DNA from: Acipenser ruthenus
Taxonomy: Eukaryota; Chordata; Actinopteri; Acipenseriformes; Acipenseridae
Reading direction: 5' to 3'
Assembly (NCBI RefSeq): GCF_902713425.1
Contig: NC_081198.1
Location: forward strand, 2,639,492-2,703,491
DNA: 64,000 bases
This document shows, piece after piece, positions 1 to 41,718 of the stretch. Both the position numbers and the translations under genes were made by a program. Each line of letters starts with the position of its first letter. The stretch's first letter is position 1. The notes below the pieces were generated by a model. The model did not search any database. It was not told the DNA's origin and saw nothing but the letters and a program-made list of their open reading frames with translations.

Positions 1-262
1 AATGTTCCAGACAAACATTTGTTGTTTGCCCTCCAAATTTCCTTTTGCATCATTTATATAGCAAAAAAAAAAAAAAGACAGGACCACCTGTAAGTCCTCT
101 GAAACGCAGTCTTCTCCTTCTCCATTACTGTAAGATCTAATAAACAACTGAATGGATGCAGCCAGAACTGTTTCGTTGTTGATTTTATTGCATTCTTAGC
201 GTGCAGTTCCGCTGCGCTGTGCAGTATTCTGAGCACATTGTGTTGTGTTTGCTCTTTTTCAG

Positions 263-32620
<32,358 letters not shown>

Positions 32621-33184
32621 GCCTTTAGTCAAGACTGGATTGCATTAAAAGAATGGAAATTCATACAGCCAATCAAAATGCTGCATTGACCCTGGGAGAA
32701 GAATGGGGGGAAAAAGATAACTAATTGAAAATTGAAAAAAAAAAAACTTCGATTGTCATCAGCAAGAACCTGCTTTTTTCACCTGAGGTTTCAACAAAAA
32801 CTAAGTTTTCAAAATTTTATTACGGGGCTAAATGGAGTTTTGTTATATATAGATGAATGTCAACCATTTTCCTGTGTGAAGATTAGAACTAAATATTGAT
32901 GCAGAGATTTTTTTTTCTTTTATATTGAAACTCAAGGAGGAGGGAGGGGCAATGCTTTTTAAATTTTGCTGATGTAATTAAATAGAAAATATTCATAATA
33001 ATGTAAAGGTTTGTTTCATAGCTATAATTGACAGTGTGTAAGATAATATTTTAAAGTGTTGTGGGGGGAGGGGGGGTGTATCATCTCTGACTGTATTTAA
33101 TGCTCTCCAGGAGGTGCTTCTGAACATGTAACACCAGTTCATGGTTTTTTCCATCCTTACTAAGACTGAATGCAAAAGGTTTTC

Positions 33185-33215
<31 letters not shown>

Positions 33216-33514
33216 GCACTTTAAAAGTCAAGTTACATAAATAGACCAGGGATGCATTGTATAGCTATTAACCTCCTTGGATTTATTAAATCCTCAGAAT
33301 ACAGACATTTTTAACATTCTTTTTGAATGCAATTTCAAGCAATTGCTGGACTGCAATACACATTATGGGCAGAACTGTTTCTGTGTTGTTTATGAATGCA
33401 CTCAGACTCTGTATTGTGGGCAGTACTGTTTCTGTGGTGTATATCAATGCACTCAGACTCTGTTGTACACCTCATGTAAGGCAGGGGCCCTTTGTCCCTT
33501 GTTTTGAAATGTAG

Positions 33515-33541
33515 TTGCATGTGTGTGTGTGTGTGTGTATA

Positions 33542-33613
<72 letters not shown>

Positions 33614-33630
33614 CACACACACATAAACAC
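33515..33630. repeat. (TG)n(TA)n(CA)n symmetric block in the USP24 3' UTR
   Basis: TG repeats lead into about 70 bp of TA and then CA repeats. The whole block is self-complementary and could fold into one long hairpin in the transcript. Confidence 0.9.
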
Positions 33631-35819
33631 AAAATAGTCTAGTCAATCGGTAGACAAACACGAATATAATAGCAAATAGAGGTTTCCGAATAGCTGTTTT
33701 ATGCGCTACAAAGTACAGGACATTTTATTTGTATTTAATTTTGATTTTGTTTTGAGGGTACAGAAATAATTCTTCACTAGTGTAAATCCTCGTTCTAAAG
33801 TCATCTGTGGTGCTGCATAGAACTACCTGTCTTCATCAAAATAGCATCCACCTGGTCTAGAGGTGGATTGTAAAAAATAGAACATAATAACATTATTTTA
33901 GTTTCATCTTTTTGAGGTCTGTGATTTTCAGTCTTGTGTGTTATGGGATACCTTGGGGTTGGCTGGAACAGTTGTGTGCACACTTGGACGTGCACAGCTA
34001 GCTGTTAACCCCAGTGGAGACTTGGCAATGCTGACATGCGTTTCTGATGTTATGTACATGGCTTAGTGAGAACCACCCTGAACTACTTTAGTTGTTGGAT
34101 GAGCAAGTTTTGTTCTGTTTTGCTTGGGATTTTTTTTTTGTCAAATTCTTTTTTTTAATCTTCTTCATTGCTTTGCCTTTTGTTCTTGTTTTGCCTTATT
34201 GCATATCCACACACAATGCAGAGTGGAAAAAGAACATGAGATCCTGGGGAAACAATTATCATTTTTTTTGTTGTGTTTTTTTTTTTTTTTTTGGTTTTTT
34301 TAAGCCTGACTGCAGCAGTTCCCCGGGTCAGTGGCACACAGTCAGCCACAAGTGCCTTTTCAAACTTCTGGACTGTTCACTTTTTGCCTGCTTTGTAATT
34401 GCATCCCAAACTAGCAGAGCGCACCTCAAAACACTGCGCTCTGCATTGAGATTACTGCTCCATTATGCTTGCGTCCGTGGAGGAGAAATATTTAGTTCTG
34501 GTGTCTTTGTTTAACATACATGGAGGAGGAATAGCTTTTAAATTGATAAATTCAGAAGGGCGGCGGGGGGGGGGGGGGGGGGGGGTTAATTTGCTAGACA
34601 TTTTTTTTTTTGTGTGGCTTTTTTTAAATCCAGAATGCTTTGGTTCTCTCTGCTCTAGCAACTAGCTTTGCTGCTTGCTTCTTGTATCCTTTGGAGGGAA
34701 GATATGAATTGCTGCAAGTGAAGTGACTGTGTACAACACTATACATTGTGAAACAAAGGGCATGTCCGGCACGGGGTAGCCAGCAGCGTTCATCATTGAA
34801 GTGAGGAAGTTTCTTTTTTGGAACTGCCTCTGCTTGTTCTGTTTTCTGTTAAATATATATAGTTTACCTCGTCTGTGCAACCGAATGTCGTTTCATCCAG
34901 GGTTCCTACCTGTACTACATTTTACCAGTAATGAACCTTCAGTCCATTTTACAGTTCTGCAGATCAATATTCAGCAGTCGACACATATAAGCAGTCTTCA
35001 ACAAAACTTTTTTTTTTTTTTTGTTATATAAACGTGAACCATTTATGTTCAGGACAAATATGAAAAAACAAGGAATACAGCAAGCAAAAATTGCAGAATA
35101 ATAAACTTTTAGCTGGTTTATTATTAGGAGGGGGGACGGGTATAATCTTTCATATTAATAGCCTCAAGCTCCACTTAAGTGTTCCTATGGAAACAAAACA
35201 AAGATTTGAGAAATCCCTGCATGAAAGTGCCGAGGGAGCTTATGAATGGGATAGGGCAGGGGGGAGAAGAAACATTTTTTGATATAATGTGTGTGTATGC
35301 TTACGGTAGAACAGTAAGTTTTGAATTGTTTTTAGTTTTATACATGGATAATTTACAGGAAACTAAAAACGCAGAAAATCGGCCTAAGATCAACTTTTAT
35401 TCATGCAATGAAATATGTTATGCAGTAAATACTGTATCATGTTGCCAGTGTGCTTTGAAGGATGAAAAGGGGGCTTATTTAAAAAAAAAAAAAAATCAAG
35501 TCAAATCCCCCCCCCCATCAGAAGCTGTTTTTATTGTTGAACAGCTAGAATGTTGTTCATTGGGTCTCAAGGTTTTCCTCTTACCATATCCAGATGCATC
35601 GGTGTATGAGATTTAAGATTTATTTTTCGACCCTGGGGAGCAGGGTGAGTATTGACAGGAGTACGGGTTTTTATTCAGTGTGTGTCATTTTGCTTTGAGT
35701 GTTCATATATTGCTGAAAGAAAATACGAAGTGTTCTGTAATGCATGTTAAAACAGAGTTTTAATTTGTACAGCAGACTGTTTGATTATGGGAATATTTGA
35801 TACAAAAAAAATAAATAAA

Positions 35820-35825
35820 AATAAA
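35820..35825 (+). terminator. USP24: Polyadenylation signal for USP24
   Basis: Canonical AATAAA about 3.2 kb after the USP24 stop, with a GT/T-rich downstream element at 35851-35865. It is the last strong plus-strand signal before the minus-strand PCSK9 remnant. Confidence 0.6.
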
Positions 35826-35850
35826 CTGGAATGCACAACTTTTATAAACC

Positions 35851-37669
35851 TGGTGTTTGTCTTTTACTATCTGCATGCTGTTTTATGTTTACAGCAGGCT
35901 TTTTTTTCTAAATTTTAATCCAGAATGATAATTTAAGAGCTCCTCCGTGCTCCCGAGTAGTTTCTTGCTGTAACATTGGCACTTACGTCAATGCTTTTTG
36001 AATGTGGCCCAGTGTACAATATACTCAAAATATGCCAAGATGAATAATAACCGTGTCGGCTTACTGCAGAATTTTAAAAATACTTGAACCTTTGTCTAGT
36101 TGAATCTTGGCTGGAGCAAGCTTGCAGATTAAACAGCACTTGGTTAAGGTTGCAAATAACAGCAACATATTCAATGAAAATAAAAGAAAAACAGAATATT
36201 TCATGTGGACCTGGCAATCAGAAATCTGTCGCCACTCCTGTCAAGTAGAAGTAGAAAAATGAGTTTTATTCATAAAAACAATATTTTGAATAAACGTACA
36301 AGTAAACAGAAACATTGTATTCATAAAGCACTCGTGTATCAGTAAGTGCAATGCCAGTGAACTGAATGCTGTATGCCTGTCTTTTGCAGGCAAGTAGGTG
36401 ATAAACTATATACAGTAAAGGCTGAATCTCCCTGTTTCAGTCACATTGTGCAAGATCTGACTGGCTTCTATAGAGTAGAAAGGAGGGAGTTTCTGTAGCC
36501 AAGGCTGCAACAATGACTGTTTTAAACAAGTCATAAAAGTTGTCTTTGTTTCAACCCCTCTCCACTTTCCTGAGTTTAGGGATTAATAATCACAAATGAA
36601 TCTCTATAGAAAGATGTAAAAAAAAAAAAAAAAAAAAACTTCAAGCTAAAGTAGAAAAACTGTTTTAAACCCATATACCCAAACAGTAATATACTAGATA
36701 AAAAACAGACTTGGTTTTTATGTATTGGGGAAAAAAGTGTATAGTAAAGAAAGTGCACTTATGAAATGTAAATACCTAATACGTGAAACTAGATGATACA
36801 GAGGCAGCAATGCAATAGAGTAGAAAATAATGGTAACACTTTATAATGTGTCTGTAATGAAAATGTCATTGCAATAATTCATACCTAACCCGAACACACA
36901 AACAGCAATTAATACATCATGAACAAGAATACATTTTAAAATGCCAAATGTGAGTACTGAATGTAACCTAAAGTTATACTTACTATAATTAATTCAATAT
37001 GAAATCAGTTAGTTTTACACAACAGCACAAGCTTGCTATTGATTATAACATGAACAAGACATTATCATAAATACTTAAGCATGCATTAAAACAGGCACAG
37101 TAATGCAAGTTTGTAGTTCAGAACATATATATTCTTTTCTTATATGCTGCTTATTTCAGTGCAAGACGACTAAACCCCCTCATGGTAAACTTTAAGCTTT
37201 AACCAATGAGGGTACAGTACAGGAGTGTTGAGTTCTGTGCAACCAATAGGTAACCAAGGATCCCATTTAAAAAAATCAAAAACCCTCTTAAAAACCTAAA
37301 TACAGTGCAAAGATTGCATTAGATATATACAGACAGATTACACTGAGTTTTGAATGTTTTAAAAAATATATATATATTAGTGGGTGTGGGAATGCGTGCA
37401 GTGCAGTAAAACAATACGCCATGCGTGCAGTGCAATAAAACAATACGTCATGCGTGCAGTGCAGTAAAACAATACGTCATGCGTGCAGTGCATTAAAACA
37501 ATACGTCATGCGTGCAGTGCAGTAAAACCATACGTCATGCGTGCAGTGCATTAAAACACTACGTCATGCGTGCAGTGCAGTAAAACAATACGTCATGCGT
37601 GCAGTGCATTAAAACACTACGTCATGCGTGCAGTGCAATCAAAGTGCAACTGAGATTTTTTTTGCTCAC
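35851..37669. other. Intergenic stretch between USP24 and the PCSK9 remnant
   Basis: AT-rich, with no convincing exon on either strand. A minus-strand AATAAA lies at 36265-36270 (TTTATT on plus) and could once have ended PCSK9. A segment starting near 36832 (ggtaacactttataatg) resembles the end of a common fish repeat. None of the PCSK9 C-terminal (Cys/His-rich) exons expected here was found. Confidence 0.6.
37393..37640. repeat. 29-bp minisatellite beside the PCSK9 remnant
   Basis: Nine units with core TGCGTGCAGTGCAGTAAAAC and spacer AATACGTCA. Units with CAGTAAAAC and CATTAAAAC alternate through the middle of the array, giving a 58-bp higher-order period. It ends 30 bp from the donor of the last recognisable PCSK9 exon. 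Confidence 0.9.
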
Positions 37670-38562
37670 CTGCCACGTGGGCAGCAGCTTGTGACGTCCC
37701 GCTCTTGGAGGTGAAGCAGGTGGTGCAGTCGCTGGATGCGCTGACGATGTCGTCTCCGGGGGCGAAGATATCCACACAGCGGCCAAAGTTGGTCCCTGAG
37801 GCCGTGATGACCTGAAAGAGGCGATCTGCGTAAACATCTTGGAGATTTCACTTACACTGACTGAGCAGCAAAACTATCTCATGCCAAGTTTTTGTCTCTA
37901 ATCATCAGTTATAAGTGGGAGTGTTGAGTGAGGTGTGCTCTACCTCTGGTTCAGAGGCTGGAGAGTTCAGACAGGCATCGTCCCAGTAGTTCCCCGCGGC
38001 TGCGATGAGCACCACCCCGGTCCGGACCAGCAGCCTGCAGACAGAGTTGAGGGTGTGGCTGTACCCCCCTGTGAAGGGCAGCAGCACGATCATGGGGCTG
38101 TAGGGCTGAGCGATCAGGGTGCCTCGGATAAACTCCAGGGCTGCAAGGCAAAGGGGTCGGGACATTGTTATTTTCTGGTCCTAGGACACTCCTGGCCTCC
38201 CTCAGCAGTAATACCTTTTTGCAGTGTTTAAAGTACCCTAGCTGAGTTCAGTTTCAACTGAAGCCTATAATGCAGGTTGTTGGTTTGTCCGGTACCACTT
38301 TACCATGAATAACGTGCATGATAATTTAACAGTTTTTTCCCATGCTAATAACTATGCATTAACACAAGTTTACCTATGTTTTTTATCGTACTTCACCATA
38401 CCTTCACAGGCTCTACAGTGCTTGGTTTTATTCTGGTTTTACCACGCTGCTGTTAACAGTGCCGCGTGTCTCTTTACCTGCCAGTGCTCCGCTCACGGTG
38501 CCCTTGCCCTGGCAGTTCAGCACCCTGACGCTGTGCACACTGGCCCCCTTCGCCACACCAGA
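37670..38562 (-). pseudogene. PCSK9: PCSK9 remnant: three catalytic-domain exons only
   Basis: PCSK9 is a secreted proprotein convertase that drives LDL-receptor degradation. On the minus strand: 38478-38562 ([19 protein letters not shown], truncated at its 5' side), 37944-38140 ([16 protein letters not shown], with the oxyanion Asn), 37670-37811 ([16 protein letters not shown].. and [11 protein letters not shown], with the catalytic Ser). Frame and GT-AG sites are kept across all three. The exon parts for the catalytic His (HGTHLAG) should lie just before VAKG, but that place holds unrelated sequence with a stop in frame. No prodomain, signal peptide, catalytic Asp exon or C-terminal domain was seen between 35.9 and 41.7 kb. 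The last exon also lacks about 14 residues after VIT compared with human. Position between BSND and USP24 matches human PCSK9. It cannot encode a working protease as seen; an assembly gap is the main alternative. Confidence 0.85.
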
Positions 38563-39336
38563 GTTCTCGGTTTTCAGCTCACGGTTTCATTTAGCTTTAA
38601 CAGAAGAAGTCTGGTTCGTGTCACAGCTGATTCCTGCCTGTGTCTGTGTGTTCAATAACTAACTGTCTGCTACAGGCTCCAGCACTCCAGCAGTATACAT
38701 CATACCCAACTTTTATTAGGGCTTGATCTGTTTCCATAGATACCAGCTGCCAAAAACAGAAATGTGCACCATCTGTTTTCTCCGTGTTTATTTCACATTG
38801 ACCTTTATACAGTTGCTATAAGAACAGTTGAACACGTTATTGTGTGAAACAGAAGTCTGGTAGTGTAAGCACAGGACTGTTACTCTGGATTGTAAACAAT
38901 GTCGTTTTGTATACACTTGGGAGAGATTTTTTGGACCTTAAGAGATATTGGAGCAAGACAGTCACAAAACGTTGAGGATGTTTTAAGTACTGTTTTGCTA
39001 AAGACCAATGTTTTCCTTGTTCTGATTAATGAAATCTAGCTTGCAGTTCATGAAACTTTTTTTAAACAAAGGAAATGAGAAGTGGTATTAATAAAAACAA
39101 ACAATGGATCCAGGAGTATAGTAACAGTGTAGTAATGTGAGAAGGTGCTGCTCAGCTGACCTCTGCTCACATGGAGGGCAGCAGGCTTGTGGTTGTTGTG
39201 AAACCCCTCAGCCACAGCTCAGTCAGGAGAGCATGACATTCCACTGACAGTCCATTCACAGGAGGTGTATTACACTGCAGCATGTGGGGTCAGCAGAATT
39301 GCATTATCACTGCACCCCCTTAAAAGAGTCTTGCAG

Positions 39337-39530
39337 GCGCCCTGGTGGACATGACGGGAACTATGGCAGTGGGTTCTATGCTGCAGGGGGGACGCTCATC
39401 ACCTCAGTGGGGTTCCTGCTGATCACCGACTTCCTGAAGACAAGCTCCGAGGGGCGGTCGGGGCCAGAACTGGAAAGGGGCCCCCAGACTCCCAGAGAAA
39501 GGGGGTCGAACAGAGCAGCGTCTGTGTGAA
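39337..39530 (+). pseudogene. Isolated last-exon fragment resembling a monocarboxylate transporter (SLC16-like)
   Basis: After an acceptor-like TTGCAG (39331-39336) the sequence reads GALVDMTG, then, in a different frame, NYGSGFYAAGGTLITSVGFL, followed by a polar tail and a stop at about 39527-39529. The pattern 'G.LVD.TGNY...FY.AG' plus a hydrophobic span is typical of the last membrane segment of SLC16 transporters. One base is missing at about 39355-39360 in the run ACGGGAAC. No upstream exons of such a gene were found, so it looks like a broken, isolated fragment. The family call is from memory of the motif and is tentative. Confidence 0.4.
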
Positions 39531-40988
39531 AGCAGCTCCACCCCCATAAGGGTTGTATTGAGGGTAACATGTGACACGTCTTCACTATATAAATGAAAGT
39601 GAAGCATGAACAGAACAAGCGAAGAAAACACAGAGAGTGACACATTCAGAGAAAGAGCTGTACAGTACAAGGCCTGCTATGGTGATAGGCTCCCTCTAGT
39701 GGATAGTTCACATAACCACTGGAAAGCATTTCAGTGCTGGTTGTGGCCATGGCATCACTTTACTATATATATTTTTTATTATTATTTTTTTGTGTCATTT
39801 TGTGTTTTAAACTAATAACCCGACATGCATTTGATTTTACACACTATCGGTAAGCAAGAATGTATAGACATTATTTAAACGCTTTCAGGATCTTTGTGCG
39901 TGCGAGCGTGCATGCATGCATGCATGTATGTATGTACGTGAGGTTTTGATAATTCCAAATGTTTGTACTCTGATCTCAATACTAAATAAACATGAAACAT
40001 AAATGTGCTTATCTCTTAAGTTTTAAACTTCTCTTAATCCCTTGGTACTGTGAAAGATATCCTATCATTTTAACTTGTATAATAAGAATGCAGCGTGCCT
40101 TATCTGATTGTATGGAATATGCCAGCACTGACACCATTATCAATGAGCCATCAGAACTGCAACACCATAGTGGGTCCATATTCATAACACACAGGTTTTA
40201 GCAAAGCGATGCATGTTTAGTGATGTTTTTTTTTTTTCAATGAAATTATTATTATTATTTATTACACTAGTGGGAACCTTAGAAACCCTATTTGCTAAAG
40301 AATTACAGGTGAGGATTTGGTAGTGCATCCAGGGTACAGCATGCAGGAATGTACTGTACAGAAGGTGTTTGAGTAAAAATAGGCTGCCTGTATTTTGTAA
40401 GCAGGAGCAGTGAGGGCCATGCGTGTGTGTACAGAACAAACAGAGAAGAACAGGGTTCAAACAGGTGGACTTCGAGGTGACCTGCATAGGGACAGACTAC
40501 ACTGGATAGCTTATTTATATTTATAGTGCTTCAAACACTTTCCATTGCAAATGTAACCCCTTCCCCTGGATTCACTGCAGAGTCACAGGGATTTCTGATG
40601 CATGTTCCTTTCAAGTGTATTTATTTAACCAGGATAGAACCCTTGAGATATGCATCTCATTCTCAAGGGGGTCCTTCAGATCTTCGTTAGATTTTGCAGG
40701 ACGGTGTGTGAACTGAGAATCTGCAAAACTAGAACTAGAACAAGCTGCTCGACACATCTACAATTAGACTCACCGAGGTTTCTGATTCTCGTTTTCTAAA
40801 ATGAACTCCTGAAAGTAAGCTAAACAAAACAAAATGTAGGCGTCGGGGTTGTGACACCTTCTGTACAGTAACGCAGGGGAAATAGGAACACAATGTTTCT
40901 ATATGAAATGGGTTTATTATATATTATAATTATAGCTATTAAAACAACTAACCCTAAAGTGTACTACCAAGGTTACAAGATTTCATAC

Positions 40989-40990
<2 letters not shown>

Positions 40991-41054
<64 letters not shown>
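40991..41054. repeat. (AT)32 microsatellite
   Basis: About 64 bases of uninterrupted AT in the intergenic region downstream of BSND. Confidence 0.95.
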
Positions 41055-41059
<5 letters not shown>

Positions 41060-41718
41060 TTTCAATTCTAGCTTTAGGTAAACAGTGCGGTCAATTACAA
41101 GAGCCTAGCCTCTAAATCTCTAAGCACAGCAGCACGCCACACTACTAGTTAAACATTACAAAATGAACTCCTATTAGTCAGTCCATTTGTTTTTATCTTC
41201 AATGCGGTCTGTGTAATTGGTCGAGACTGAAAAGGAGACTGTATCTTACTTCTCTATTAACCTCTGCAATAGAGAGAGTTAGGGACTGTGTGTCTCTAAT
41301 GGATAACCCAACGGTTAAGCTTCCTGCAGGGCAGTTAAACATTAACCAGTGTGTATTCAAGGCTCTTCCATTAGTTTTAATATCACATGGGGAGAGAGCA
41401 GGGGAAGGGCGATGGCTGGGAAGCAAAGCTTCTGAAAGAATTAACGTAACATCTATTGAAGTAGAGCATGGTTCATACATCCAGATACAAACAAATTTAT
41501 ATTTCATGCAGAACAGGAAATTCAAACAAAAGGTAATCGCTTGTTATTATGTACAGTTTTAACCATACAGTATTTGTGATCAACCATATTCACTAAAGAG
41601 GATTCTGTCTGTCTTACTGGAAAGCAGTAAAGCTCCCAGAGTATTGAGCTGTGGTGGGTGTGCCAGTCTAATAAGGGTTTACCATGGTAAATTTGCAGGG
41701 TCATTTTGCAGGAGATCG

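Larger units (their letters stand above)
32621..35850 (+). other. USP24: USP24 3' UTR (inferred)
   Basis: About 3.2 kb without a convincing reading frame follows the USP24 stop. It holds a poly-T run (about 33183-33208), a symmetric (TG)n(TA)n(CA)n block, a second T-rich stretch and a run of 21 G (34565-34585). The best end is the AATAAA at 35820-35825, inside an A-rich stretch, followed 25 bases later by a GT-rich element (tggtgtttgt). That layout is a normal cleavage and polyadenylation site. No transcript evidence is available here. Confidence 0.6.
38591..41718. other. Gene-poor stretch between the PCSK9 remnant and BSND
   Basis: Apart from the transporter-like fragment at 39337, no supported exon. 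It holds (TTA)n and poly-T near 40230-40260, a fish repeat fragment near 40610-40690 (TTTAACCAGGATAGAACCC) and (AT)32 at 40991-41054. Most of the missing 5' half of PCSK9 should be here. Confidence 0.6.

Noticed and set aside
34092-34514. Plus-strand open frame of 140 codons in the USP24 3' UTR
   Set aside because: Dominated by T-run Phe/Leu codons, no similarity, no conservation evidence.
37393-37640. CRISPR-like array
   Set aside because: Units are contiguous with constant spacers; this is a vertebrate minisatellite, not a repeat-spacer array.
37935-38231. Plus-strand open frame of 98 codons
   Set aside because: Antisense of the PCSK9 exon at 37944-38140, whose minus-strand reading matches the family.
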